Assembly: GCA_001899255.1 (NCBI GenBank)
Contig: MKVX01000018.1
Coordinates: 1,303,150-1,367,149, forward strand
Reading direction: 5' to 3'
DNA from: Rhizobiales bacterium 62-47
GTDB taxonomy: Bacteria; Pseudomonadota; Alphaproteobacteria; Rhizobiales; Xanthobacteraceae
DNA: 64,000 nucleotides
In this document: positions 33,883-42,497 of the stretch, in pieces
Position numbering within the stretch: position 1 is the first letter of the stretch
Layout of the letters: every line of letters begins with the position of its first letter
Notes under the pieces: model-generated
Told to the model about the DNA's origin: nothing
Seen by the model: only the letters and a program-made list of their open reading frames with translations
The model's database searches: none
Position numbers and translations under genes: made by a program

Positions 33883-34836
33883 TCAGCCGGCAGCGCTTGC
33901 CTGCGGCGACATATTCGCACGCTTGTCGACCCGGGCGACACGCGACAGCAAGTAGTCAACCTCGGCCTTAGCCTGCGCGCTCAATGTCGAGCCGGGCTTG
34001 CGCTGAGCAGGTGACGCCAGCACGCCACGCTTGTGCAAGACGTATTTGCGGACCGCCAGACCAACGCCCGCTTGCTGCTCGTAACGGATCAGCGGCAGAT
34101 GCGCGTCGAACAGATCGTGGGCGGCATCGCGCTTGCCCTGCTTGGACAGGCGCACCACGTCGATCAACATTTCGGGGAAAGCGTAGCCCGTCATCGCGCC
34201 GTCAGCGCCGCGCTCCATCTCGAAATCGAGGAACATGGCGCCGTTGCCGGTTAGAATCGACAGCGGCCGCAACGACCCATCCTTCTGGAAATTGCGCAGC
34301 GTCGTGATCTTCTCGAGCCCCGGCCAATCCTCGTGCTTGAGCATGACGCAGGACGGATTGTCCATGACGATCCTGCGGATCACGGCTGGCGTCATCACGA
34401 CGCTGAGCGTCAACGGATAGTCCTGCAACACCCACGGGATATCGCTGCCGATCGCATCCACCGCCTGCTTGAAATAGGTCGTGATCTGATCGTCGGTGCG
34501 CAGGTTCGGCGTCGGCGCGATCATCACCGCTGCCGCGCCGGCCTCCATCGAGGCGTGGGCCAGCGTTCGCATCGCAGCGAAGCCGGGAGCCGAGACGCCA
34601 ACGACGATTTGCAGCTTGTCAGCCCGGCGAATGAAGCGCTTGACGATGGCCTCCGCCTCGGCGCCGTCCAGCTTCGGCGCTTCGCCCATGATGCCCAACA
34701 CGGTTACGCCGTTGCAGCCCACCTCGGTGTAGAAATCGGCCAACCGGTCGATCGACGCCTCGTCAATCCGTCCGTCGTCGTGAAACGGTGTCGGTGCAAT
34801 CGCGAACGTGCCTGCGGCCTGGTGTGTCAGCTTCAT
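33883..34836 (-). CDS. Dihydrodipicolinate synthase family (DapA-like) lyase
   Basis: A class I aldolase-type TIM barrel of 317 residues. The Schiff-base Lys167 lies in CVMLKHED, and the proton-relay Tyr140 lies in VLQDYPL. The GTTGE motif of true DapA reads GIMGE, so it is probably not the lysine-pathway enzyme but a member acting on another pyruvate-derived or 2-keto aldol. The order with SDR, MaoC and thiolase-like genes suggests aldol cleavage or hydration of a side-chain intermediate. It is ten bases after the SDR gene and is surely co-transcribed. The last ~50 residues are an extra helical tail. Confidence 0.88.
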   Translation of the reverse strand: MKLTHQAAGTFAIAPTPFHDDGRIDEASIDRLADFYTEVGCNGVTVLGIMGEAPKLDGAEAEAIVKRFIRRADKLQIVVGVSAPGFAAMRTLAHASMEAGAAAVMIAPTPNLRTDDQITTYFKQAVDAIGSDIPWVLQDYPLTLSVVMTPAVIRRIVMDNPSCVMLKHEDWPGLEKITTLRNFQKDGSLRPLSILTGNGAMFLDFEMERGADGAMTGYAFPEMLIDVVRLSKQGKRDAAHDLFDAHLPLIRYEQQAGVGLAVRKYVLHKRGVLASPAQRKPGSTLSAQAKAEVDYLLSRVARVDKRANMSPQASAAG

Positions 34837-34846
34837 ATTCTGTCTC

Positions 34847-35722
34847 TCAAAATCGTCGAGCGGCCATCTTATTCTCCTCGGAGAAAAAAATCTCGCTCGC
34901 GTGGGTCACGATATCTTCGGCTTTCCAGCCGCTGTGCGGCGGCTTCCAGCCTTCCATTTCCAGCATCTTCATTTCGCGCACGCCGCGCGGCCCCGAGACG
35001 CCGAGCACCTTGCCGGTTTGGTCACCGGACAGGTCACTCGCCATGTATAGCACGGCAGGCGCAATGCCATCCGGGCCAAGCGCGGCACCTGGATTGTCGA
35101 TATAGCGCTGCAAGTCCGCGGTCATCCGTGTTAGCGCACCCGGCGCAAGCGTCCAGACCCGAATGTTGTACCTGCGGCCTTCGATGGCGAGCACGTTGCT
35201 CAGGCCCCAGATGCCACCCTTCGCTGCGCCGTAATTGCTCTGGCCGAAATTGCCGATCAATCCCGACGTCGACGACGTGTTGACGATGACGCCGCCGCCA
35301 TTGTCCTTCATCCAGCGGAACACCGGCGAGGTGACGCAGAACGTCCCCTTGAGGTGGACCTTGAGGCATTTGTCCCAATTCGCTTCGCTCATCTTGGCGA
35401 AGCTGCCGTCCAGCAGGATGCCGGCATTGTTGACCAGGATATCGGCGCGCCCGAAGTGCCTGATAGCGTCGTCGAACACCGACTGGCCGCCGGCCATGGT
35501 GGAGATGTCAGCACCGTTGGCGACGGCGCGGCCGCCCTCGGCCTTGATCGCATCGACGACTTTTTGCGCCATCGATGTATCGGCGCCACTGCCGTCGCGC
35601 GGTCCGCCAAGATCGTTGACGACTACCGCAGCGCCCTCGCGCGCGAAGAGTTTGGCATAGGCCTCGCCGAGCCCACCGCCCGCACCGGTGATAAGCGCCA
35701 CCTTGCCGTCAAGCAATCCCAT
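34847..35722 (-). CDS. Short-chain dehydrogenase, 3-hydroxyacyl-CoA (MFE-2-like) type
   Basis: NAD(P)-dependent dehydrogenase of 291 residues. The Rossmann start is LITGAGGGLGEAYA, followed by NNAG (Asn99), Ser near 150 and the YxxxK pair Tyr164/Lys168. The segment VVVNDLGGPRDGSG is typical of the peroxisomal multifunctional enzyme-2 family (3R-hydroxyacyl-CoA dehydrogenases), in which a MaoC hydratase is the usual partner. Such a hydratase is the adjacent upstream gene here. The C-terminal ~40 residues after GPRGVREMKM are an added tail. It is presumably cytosolic. Confidence 0.9.
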   Translation of the reverse strand: MGLLDGKVALITGAGGGLGEAYAKLFAREGAAVVVNDLGGPRDGSGADTSMAQKVVDAIKAEGGRAVANGADISTMAGGQSVFDDAIRHFGRADILVNNAGILLDGSFAKMSEANWDKCLKVHLKGTFCVTSPVFRWMKDNGGGVIVNTSSTSGLIGNFGQSNYGAAKGGIWGLSNVLAIEGRRYNIRVWTLAPGALTRMTADLQRYIDNPGAALGPDGIAPAVLYMASDLSGDQTGKVLGVSGPRGVREMKMLEMEGWKPPHSGWKAEDIVTHASEIFFSEENKMAARRF

Positions 35723-35744
35723 GAGTTTCTCCTCTCACTGTTCA

Positions 35745-35861
35745 CCTCGCCCCGCTTGCGGGGAGAGGTCGGATCGCGCAAGCGATCCGGGTGAGGGGGA
35801 CGTCGATGCGAGCCGCTATCCTGCCCCTCACCCCAACCCTCTCCCCGCAAGCGGGGCGAGG
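35745..35861. repeat. Palindromic intergenic repeat
   Basis: A perfect 24-base inverted repeat, at 35745-35768 (CCTCGCCCCGCTTGCGGGGA...) and 35838-35861. The inside has further paired segments (GGATCGCGCAAGCGATCC and GGGTGAGGGG/CCCCTCACCC), so the whole folds as a long hairpin. It resembles repetitive extragenic palindromes common in Bradyrhizobiaceae and lies between the SDR and MaoC genes. Confidence 0.85.
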
Positions 35862-35887
35862 GAGAATCTGTGCACCAGGGCGCCCCC

Positions 35888-36748
35888 CTACCCCAACTCC
35901 GTCCGGCCGTTCTTGATGACGGTGACGCCGCGCGCCTTCACCTTGGCTTCGAACGAAATCACGTTGCCGTCTTTCCACAGGTCCATCGACACTGTTTCGC
36001 CGGGATAGACCGGAGACGAGAAACGCACCGCATGTCGCTTGAAAGCTGAGGCATCGTAATCGGCGTAGGTCTGCAGCACGCCGCGACAGGTGATGCCGTA
36101 GGTGCACATGCCATGGAGGATCGGGCGCGGAAAACCGGCGCGCTTGGCAAACTCAGGATCGCTGTGCAGCGGATTGCGATCGCCGCACAATCGATAGACC
36201 AGCGCCTGATCCGGCCGCGTCGTGATATCGATGCTCTTGTCCGGAGCACGGCTCGGCACCTGATGCGGCTCGGGCTGGCCTTCGGACGGGCCGCCGATGC
36301 CGCCATCGCCGCGCGCGAAGCGCGACGCCACGAGGGTCGCCAACTGTGCACCCTTCTCGTCCTTGAGGACGGTCTGATGGCGGATCACCAGTCCCTTGTC
36401 CTTGCCTTTGTCGAACACGCCGAGCACGCTGGAATCCGCGGTGATATTGGCGGCAACCGGCATCGGTGTGTGAAAGGTGATGTCGCGTTCGCCATCAACC
36501 ACCATCACCTTGTTGAGATGCATCTCGCCCGGACCGGAGCCCCACGCCGCGACCGACGCGAAGGTCGGAACCACCTTGAGCGGCCGATCGGTGAAGTAGG
36601 CTTCGTTGACGAACGCCAGTTCCTTCTCGTCCATCGGATCGCCGCCAAGACCGATACCGTAGGCGTACAGCATCACCTCGCGATCGGAATAGCTGTATTT
36701 CTGGCCAAGGTTCTTCAGCGCCGAGAGCTGATCGTAACTGAGCGCCAT
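35888..36748 (-). CDS. MaoC-like 2-enoyl-CoA hydratase (hydratase 2)
   Basis: Adds water to trans-2-enoyl-CoA to give the (R)-3-hydroxyacyl-CoA. It has 286 residues as two hot-dog repeats, matching the hydratase part of peroxisomal multifunctional enzyme-2. The catalytic pair Asp190 and His195 lies in CGDRNPLHSDPEFAKRAGF, followed by PILHGMCTYG. The N-terminal repeat carries the substrate-side VPTFASVAAWGS. It matches the stereochemistry of the neighbouring SDR. It lies between two palindromic repeats, which separate it from its neighbours without breaking the strand order. Confidence 0.9.
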   Translation of the reverse strand: MALSYDQLSALKNLGQKYSYSDREVMLYAYGIGLGGDPMDEKELAFVNEAYFTDRPLKVVPTFASVAAWGSGPGEMHLNKVMVVDGERDITFHTPMPVAANITADSSVLGVFDKGKDKGLVIRHQTVLKDEKGAQLATLVASRFARGDGGIGGPSEGQPEPHQVPSRAPDKSIDITTRPDQALVYRLCGDRNPLHSDPEFAKRAGFPRPILHGMCTYGITCRGVLQTYADYDASAFKRHAVRFSSPVYPGETVSMDLWKDGNVISFEAKVKARGVTVIKNGRTELG

Positions 36749-36783
36749 TTGCGTTTCCTCTCAAATTGGTGAGTGCTTCTTGA

Positions 36784-36894
36784 TCCTCATGATGAGGAGG
36801 CGCTTGCGCCGTCTCGAACCATGAGAATATGCAGCTCTCATATTTTCATTTCATCCTTCGAGACGCGCGCCAGAGCGCGCTCCTCAGGATGAGG
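36784..36894. repeat. Palindromic intergenic repeat of a second type
   Basis: Two facing units: CCTCATGATGAGGAGGCGC...GTCTCGAACCATGAG on the left and CATCCTTCGAGACGCGC...GCGCTCCTCAGGATGAGG on the right. Each can form its own hairpin and the two are imperfect inverted copies. This is a known style of repetitive element in Rhodopseudomonas/Bradyrhizobium, usually starting TCATCCTTCGAGACG. Confidence 0.8.
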
Positions 36895-36906
36895 CTCGCA
36901 TCCGCG

Positions 36907-37311
36907 TTATCCTACCGGCGTGAAGAACGGTAGCGGCGCGCCGTCTGTCGGCTTGAACACCACCCTGACCTTCTGCCCGATCTTCAACGCGCTGAGATCG
37001 CAATCGACGAAATTGGTCTGCACCGCCGGACCTTCCTTCAACTTGACGTAGCCGATGGCGTAAGGCCCCGTCGCGGATTTCCGCATCAGGCTGAAGGTGT
37101 AGATTTCGCCCTCGCCTGCGCTTTCCTCCCACACCGTCTTGTCGGAAAAACAGAACGGGCAGATCGAGCGCGGGAAGTAGTGCGCCTCGCCGCACGCCGT
37201 GCAGCGCTTGATGAGGAATTTGCCCTGCTTCGCTGCGTCCCAGAACGCTTGCGTTTCCGGGTTGCCCTGCGGCGCGGGATACTTCTTTTCCTGGGTCTTG
37301 GCTTCAGTCAT
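36907..37311 (-). CDS. DUF35 Zn-ribbon/OB-fold protein, partner of the thiolase-like protein
   Basis: A 134-residue protein. An N-terminal helix leads to a Zn ribbon with Cys37, Cys40, Cys51 and Cys54 (RCTACGE...CPFCF). An OB fold follows (GEGEIYTFSLMRKSATGPYAIGYVKL to RVVFKPTDGAPLPFF). DUF35 proteins bind acyl-CoA and form complexes with thiolase-like enzymes, as the DUF35 part of ChsH2 does with the aldolase Ltp2 in steroid side-chain loss. Its ATG shares its A with the stop of the thiolase-like gene (TGATG), so the two are translationally coupled. The start at 37311 is certain from this and from the family. Confidence 0.9.
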   Translation of the reverse strand: MTEAKTQEKKYPAPQGNPETQAFWDAAKQGKFLIKRCTACGEAHYFPRSICPFCFSDKTVWEESAGEGEIYTFSLMRKSATGPYAIGYVKLKEGPAVQTNFVDCDLSALKIGQKVRVVFKPTDGAPLPFFTPVG

Positions 37312-38459
37312 CACACGCGCTCCAGAACAGCGGTCGAGGCCGCGTGGCGAACACCCAGCAGGCCGCCGGTACCATGCACCAGCGCCAGATCGCAGTTCGG
37401 TACCTGCACCTTCGGGTGCGCCTCGCCGCGCAACTGACGTACCGCCTCGATGATCTTGGTCATGCCACCGCGATTGACCGGATGATTGCTGCACAAGCCA
37501 CCGCCGTCGGTGTTGAATGGCAACTTGCCCACACCGGATATCAGGTTGCCGTCCGAGACGAACTTGCCGCCCTCGCCCTTCTTGCAGAAACCGAGGTCTT
37601 CGAGCTGCATCAGCACGGTGATGGTGAAGCTGTCGTAGATCGATGCGTATTTGATATCCTTCGGTGTCACGCCGGCTTCCTCGAACGCGCGCGGACCCGA
37701 CCATACGCCCGCCGAATAGGTCAGGTCGAGATCCTTGCCGCCACGCGGCCCCTTCATCGCCTCGCCATGCCCGATCAGTCGAACCAACGGCTTCTTGAGG
37801 CTCTTGGCGATCTCCGGCGTGGTGACGATCAACGCGCCGCCGCCGTCGGTAACGACGCAGCAATCCATGCGATGCAACGGATCGGAAATCATCGGCGAGT
37901 TGACGACATCCTCGACAGTCACGACCTCCTTGAGCATCGCATGAGGATTGTACTGTGCGTGATGCGAAGCCGCGACTTTGATCCAGGCGAGCTGCTCGCT
38001 GGTCGTGCCGTAGTCGTGCATGTGGCGCATCGCGCACATGCCGTAGGCATTGTGCGTCGTGGCGCCATACGCCGCCTCGAAATCGGCTTCCGCACCGGCC
38101 GCACGCGGCGGCATGACGCTGGTACGCGGCTTGCCGGCTAACGTCACCAGCGCAATCGAGCATTTGCCGGCGGCGATCGCTTCGGCCGCGTGACCGATAT
38201 GGATAATGTAGGAGCTGCCGCCCGTTTCGGTGGAATCGATGTGGCGCACTTTCAAGCCGAGATAATCGACCATCGGCCAAGCGCCGCCAGGTGCATCGCC
38301 CGCGCAAAAATAGCCGTCGATATCGGCGCTGGTCAGGCCCGCATCCTCGATCGCACCCTTGGCGACTTCGGCATGCAACTGTGCGGTGGACTTGTCGGGT
38401 GCGTGCCGGGTCGGATGCTCGTAAATTCCGGCGATGTAGGCCTTGCCCTTAATGCTCAA
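37311..38459 (-). CDS. Thiolase-superfamily protein, SCP-x/Ltp2-like, catalytic cysteines not found
   Basis: A 382-residue thiolase-fold protein of the SCP-x/lipid-transfer type (starts MSIKGKAYIAGIYEHPT; DIDGYFCAGDAP; C-terminal GGLCSNHPVNRGG). Aligned by eye, the nucleophilic Cys of thiolases (CxSG before AAxAIxxG) falls at Gly80-Gly81 in STETGGSSY. The second catalytic Cys near the C-terminus falls at HGTGG. The HP motif is kept. It should therefore not perform Claisen cleavage; a retro-aldol reaction with the DUF35 partner is the better inference. It is probably cytosolic and follows the large oxidoreductase gene after ~195 bases. Confidence 0.88.
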   Translation of the reverse strand: MSIKGKAYIAGIYEHPTRHAPDKSTAQLHAEVAKGAIEDAGLTSADIDGYFCAGDAPGGAWPMVDYLGLKVRHIDSTETGGSSYIIHIGHAAEAIAAGKCSIALVTLAGKPRTSVMPPRAAGAEADFEAAYGATTHNAYGMCAMRHMHDYGTTSEQLAWIKVAASHHAQYNPHAMLKEVVTVEDVVNSPMISDPLHRMDCCVVTDGGGALIVTTPEIAKSLKKPLVRLIGHGEAMKGPRGGKDLDLTYSAGVWSGPRAFEEAGVTPKDIKYASIYDSFTITVLMQLEDLGFCKKGEGGKFVSDGNLISGVGKLPFNTDGGGLCSNHPVNRGGMTKIIEAVRQLRGEAHPKVQVPNCDLALVHGTGGLLGVRHAASTAVLERV

Positions 38460-38653
38460 AAAAGCTCTCCGCTGGCGTGACGTCCCCGGCGGATTTTGTG
38501 AACTCTCACGACAGCATTGGCAAGCGGCTTCGCGGCAAGCAATTCCCGCGTCGCGGAATGACCGTCAGGATCACTGCCGTGCGGCAGAGGATCGCGCCTG
38601 TCCGAAATTCTGCGCCGCTGCATGTCGCGCAACGACGCAGAACGATGCGATCA

Positions 38654-41600
38654 CTATTCCGCCGCGATCTGCGGCGTCACGAGCGGCGGCGGATTGGCAA
38701 GATCCTTCGCCAGTTGCGCGTAGCGCACCTTGGCCTCGGCAATCGACTTTTCCTTGACCGGTCCATAACCGCGAATGCTATCCGGTAGCGACAGGAACTC
38801 GATGGCAATAGCGATCGTCATCGGCGACAGCAGACGAAGTACGGTCTGCACGTCCTTTTCATATCCGGCGATCAATTCGCGCTCGATGCGGCGATCCTTG
38901 TTGTAACCGAAGATATCGAACGGTGTGCCGCGCAGCCAGCGCAGCTTCGCCAGCATTCGGAACACCGGCATCATCCATGGTCCGAATTGCCGCTTCTTCG
39001 GTCGTCCGTCTGCATCGAGACCCGATGGCAGGATCGGCGGCGCGAGATTGAAGTTGATCTTGAAATCGCCCTCGAACTGATCGCGCAAGCGCTTTTCGAA
39101 GCTGCCGTCGGTGTAAAGCCGCGCGACCTCGTACTCATCCTTGTAGGCCAGCAGCTTGGCGTAGTTGATGGCCACCGCACGCGTCAACGCCTCGTCGAAA
39201 CCTCCCTGCGTAGCGGCGTCGCGCACCTGATCGACCAGCTTGCGATAACGCTGCGCCAAGCCGGCATTCTGGTATTCGGTCAGCAACTGGCTGCGGTGCG
39301 CGATGATCTCATCGAGCGACATCGATTCCAGCGGCTTCGGCGCCATGGCCTCTTCATGCCCCTTGATCATCGCGTTCAGACGCGCCGGGTCGGCTGCCGC
39401 CAGGCGGCCGAACTGAAACGCCTGCGTGTTCATCTTGATCGACACGCCATTCAGCTCGATCGCTTTCAGGATCGAAGCAGCCGACAACGGCAGCAGCCCC
39501 CGCTGATAAGCATAGCCCATCATCATCATGTTGGTGGCGATGGCGTCGCCGAGTAGCGCCTCTGCGAGCTTGGTGAAATCGAGGAATGCCGAGTCCTTGG
39601 TCAACGCGCCCTGCAGCACTGTATTGACCTTGCGGTTCTGGAAATCGAAATCGCGATTGCGGATGAAGTCGGCAATCGGGATCAAATGCGTATTGACCAC
39701 GCCATGCGTGCGCGCAGGTTCGCAGAGCGAGATGGTCTCCTTGGAAATCGCCATCACTTCATCGGCCGCAATAAGCAGATCGGCAGTGCCGGTGACGATG
39801 CGCGAACAAGTGACGTCATCGGTATTTTCCGAGAGACGCACGTGGCTGAGCACGGCGCCGCCCTTCTGCGCCAACCCCGACATATCGAGGATCATGCTGG
39901 CCTTGCCTTCGATATGCGCCGCCATACCGAGCAAAGCACCGATCGTCAGCACGCCGGTGCCACCGACGCCGCCAACCGCGATATTGTAGGGCTTGTCGAG
40001 CGCCGGGCGTGAAGTCGGCTCGGGCAAGTCACCGACAATCCCGGCATCGACCGGAGCGCGCTTGCGCAACTGGCCGCCGTCGACGGTGACGAAGGATGGG
40101 CAGAAACCTTTGACGCAGGAATAATCCTTGTTGCAGCTCGACTGATTGATCGCTCGCTTGCGACCGAGTTCGGTCTCGAGCGGTTCCACCGAAATGCAGT
40201 TCGACTGCACCGAGCAATCGCCGCATCCCTCGCACACGGCGGGGTTGATCATGACACGACGCGGCGGATCTTCCAGGATGCCGCGCTTGCGGCGCCGACG
40301 CTTCTCGGCAGCACAGGTCTGCACGAACACAATGGCCGAGCAGCCGGGCGTTTCGCGCAACGTCTTCATAACGGGGCCAAGATCGTCACGATGTGCGGTC
40401 TTGGTGTCCGGTGCAATTGTCGATGCCGGATAGGCATCCGGATTTTCGGACACGAGATAGATGTTACGCACGCCTTCGCTGTGAAGCTGAAAGGTGATTT
40501 GCTGCGGCGACAGATCGCCGTCATGCTTCTGCCCGCCGGTCATGGCGACGGCGTCGTTATAAAGGATCTTGTAGGTGATGTTGGCTTTCGAGGCGACCGC
40601 CTGCCGGATCGCCAGACTGCCCGAATGGAAATAAGTACCGTCGCCGAGGTTGGCGAAGATGTGTTTCTCATCGGTGAACGGCGCGATGCCGACCCATGGC
40701 ACACCCTCGCCGCCCATATGCGTGAAGGTCTCGGTGTTGCGATCCATCCACAACGACATGAAGTGACAGCCGATGCCGGCCAGCGCACGGCTGCCTGCCG
40801 GCACCTTGGTCGAAGTGTTATGCGGACAGCCCGAGCAGAAATACGGCGTGCGCGCAATCGGCACCACCGGCTGCATCTGCGAAGCTTCGCGTCCATGGAA
40901 CCAATCTGCGCGTGCGCGGATCAGTGCCGCGATCTCCGGGTCGATCTCCATCGCCAGCAGGCGATCGGCCAGCGAGGTCGCCACCGATGCGACGCTCAGT
41001 TCCTGTGCAAACGGCAGGAAGCGCTTGTCGTGATCGTCCATCTTGCCGACGATGCGCGGACGCACATCGTCACGCCAGTTGAACAGCTCTTGCTTGACCT
41101 GGTTCTCGACGATCTCGCGGCGCTCTTCGACAACGAAGATTTCTTCGAGTCCAACGGCGAACTGCCGGACACCTTCCGGCTCCAGCGGCCACGGCATGCC
41201 GATCTTGTAAAGCCGCAGGCCAATCCGCGCGGCGACCTGCGGCGTGATGCCGAGTTCGCGCATCGCCTGACGGACGTCCTCATAACTCTTGCCGGAAGCC
41301 ATGATGCCGAAGCGTGCGTTCGGCGAATCCATGGTGATGCGATTGATCTTGTTTGCGCGCGCAAAGGCGATAGCCGCAAAGCCTTTGTAATCCTGCAGGC
41401 GGCGGTCCTGCTCATAGCGATCATCCGGCCAGCGCAGATTGAGGCCACCGGGTGGCATCTCGAAGTCGGTCGGGATGATGAACGGAGTCATCTCGTCGGC
41501 GAGGTCGATCTCCGCCGTGGTCTCCACCGTTTCGGTGATGACCTTCATGCCGACCCAGCAGCCCGAGTAGCGCGACATAGCGATGCCGAGCATTCCCATC

Positions 41601-42148
41601 TGGATCATCTCGTGGATGCTCGACGGATAGAGATACGGCATCAGCGCCGAGATGAAGGCGTGGTCCGACTGATGCGGCACGGTCGACGATTTGGCGCCGT
41701 GATCGTCGCCCGCCAGACACAATACGCCGCCGTTCTTCGCAGAACCCGCGGCATTGCCGTGACGGAAGACGTCGCCGCAACGATCGACGCCCGGGCCCTT
41801 GCCGTACCAGATACCGACCACGCCATCGTGCCGCGCACCGGGTGAGAGATTGAGCTGCTGCGATCCCCAGATCGCCGTTGCCGCGAGGTCTTCGTTGACA
41901 CCCGGCTGAAACTTGACGCCGTACTGATCGAGATGCTTGCGCGCCGCCATCAATTGCTGATCGTAGCCGCCCAGTGGCGAACCGCGATATCCGGTGACGA
42001 AGCCTGCGGTGTTCAGCCCTGCCGCGCGGTCGCGGCGGATCTGCGCCATCGGCAGGCGCACCAGAGCCTGAATGCCCGTCAGAAAGATATGACCGGATTC
42101 CTGAGTATATTTCTGATCGAGACTGATCGGACCTTGGTTGATTCCCAT
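38654..42148 (-). CDS. Indolepyruvate ferredoxin oxidoreductase family protein, single chain
   Basis: An oxygen-tolerant-type 2-oxoacid:acceptor oxidoreductase of 1164 residues that converts aryl or branched 2-oxoacids to acyl-CoA. The order is alpha-like N-terminal region (GYRGSPLGGYDQQL), a Cys-rich CSGCPHNTS at about 437, the TPP domain with GDGTYFHSG near 503 and NDAVAMTGGQ, one ferredoxin-like cluster (CEGCGDCSVQSNC from about 639, then CNKDYSCVKGFCPSF), and the gamma domain at about 725 (GVGGTGV). Alpha, beta and gamma parts thus lie in one chain. The start at 42148 has GAGGGCGG upstream; 42199 is less likely. It heads the leftward set and would supply acyl-CoA to it. Confidence 0.93.
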   Translation of the reverse strand: MGINQGPISLDQKYTQESGHIFLTGIQALVRLPMAQIRRDRAAGLNTAGFVTGYRGSPLGGYDQQLMAARKHLDQYGVKFQPGVNEDLAATAIWGSQQLNLSPGARHDGVVGIWYGKGPGVDRCGDVFRHGNAAGSAKNGGVLCLAGDDHGAKSSTVPHQSDHAFISALMPYLYPSSIHEMIQMGMLGIAMSRYSGCWVGMKVITETVETTAEIDLADEMTPFIIPTDFEMPPGGLNLRWPDDRYEQDRRLQDYKGFAAIAFARANKINRITMDSPNARFGIMASGKSYEDVRQAMRELGITPQVAARIGLRLYKIGMPWPLEPEGVRQFAVGLEEIFVVEERREIVENQVKQELFNWRDDVRPRIVGKMDDHDKRFLPFAQELSVASVATSLADRLLAMEIDPEIAALIRARADWFHGREASQMQPVVPIARTPYFCSGCPHNTSTKVPAGSRALAGIGCHFMSLWMDRNTETFTHMGGEGVPWVGIAPFTDEKHIFANLGDGTYFHSGSLAIRQAVASKANITYKILYNDAVAMTGGQKHDGDLSPQQITFQLHSEGVRNIYLVSENPDAYPASTIAPDTKTAHRDDLGPVMKTLRETPGCSAIVFVQTCAAEKRRRRKRGILEDPPRRVMINPAVCEGCGDCSVQSNCISVEPLETELGRKRAINQSSCNKDYSCVKGFCPSFVTVDGGQLRKRAPVDAGIVGDLPEPTSRPALDKPYNIAVGGVGGTGVLTIGALLGMAAHIEGKASMILDMSGLAQKGGAVLSHVRLSENTDDVTCSRIVTGTADLLIAADEVMAISKETISLCEPARTHGVVNTHLIPIADFIRNRDFDFQNRKVNTVLQGALTKDSAFLDFTKLAEALLGDAIATNMMMMGYAYQRGLLPLSAASILKAIELNGVSIKMNTQAFQFGRLAAADPARLNAMIKGHEEAMAPKPLESMSLDEIIAHRSQLLTEYQNAGLAQRYRKLVDQVRDAATQGGFDEALTRAVAINYAKLLAYKDEYEVARLYTDGSFEKRLRDQFEGDFKINFNLAPPILPSGLDADGRPKKRQFGPWMMPVFRMLAKLRWLRGTPFDIFGYNKDRRIERELIAGYEKDVQTVLRLLSPMTIAIAIEFLSLPDSIRGYGPVKEKSIAEAKVRYAQLAKDLANPPPLVTPQIAAE

Positions 42149-42497
42149 TCCGCCCTCTTTTCGCTCTGGCAGCGGTTTAAAGCTAAGCACGCGCAACACT
42201 TAGAACCAGTCTATGTCGCTTTCCGTGCTCTGTGCACGACAAATTTCAACCTTGAAACGGTTGCCGCGCACTTCACAATTTCGTTCCGAAACATCGGACT
42301 TTTCAGACGAATTATGTCGTTCCGGCTCCGCCAATTTGACAGAGATTTCGACGCCGAGTTCTACTGCAGTGCAAGATAATCGGCATTCCGCGACGACGCT
42401 GGTCGGCACGCATGGATGGTGGCCTATAGTTGCCGAACCCGATTCGCAGCGCCGTTCCGGAACGGTCGACGCACGCGTCGGGGAGGATGCCCCCCGC
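42149..42497. other. Divergent promoter region between the oxidoreductase and cytochrome c genes
   Basis: About 350 bases. It should contain both promoters. The stretch 42235-42380 is somewhat lower in GC than its surroundings. No operator or riboswitch was recognised. Confidence 0.4.

Noticed and set aside
36907-38307. 466-codon frame covering the DUF35 protein and part of the thiolase-like gene
   Set aside because: Only its last 134 codons (from 37311) are the DUF35 gene; the first part is an out-of-frame reading of the thiolase-like gene.
40391-41845. 484-codon plus-strand open frame inside the oxidoreductase gene
   Set aside because: It is antisense to the well-supported 1164-residue gene; the product has no recognisable domain and is His/Arg-rich as expected for a GC-rich shadow frame.
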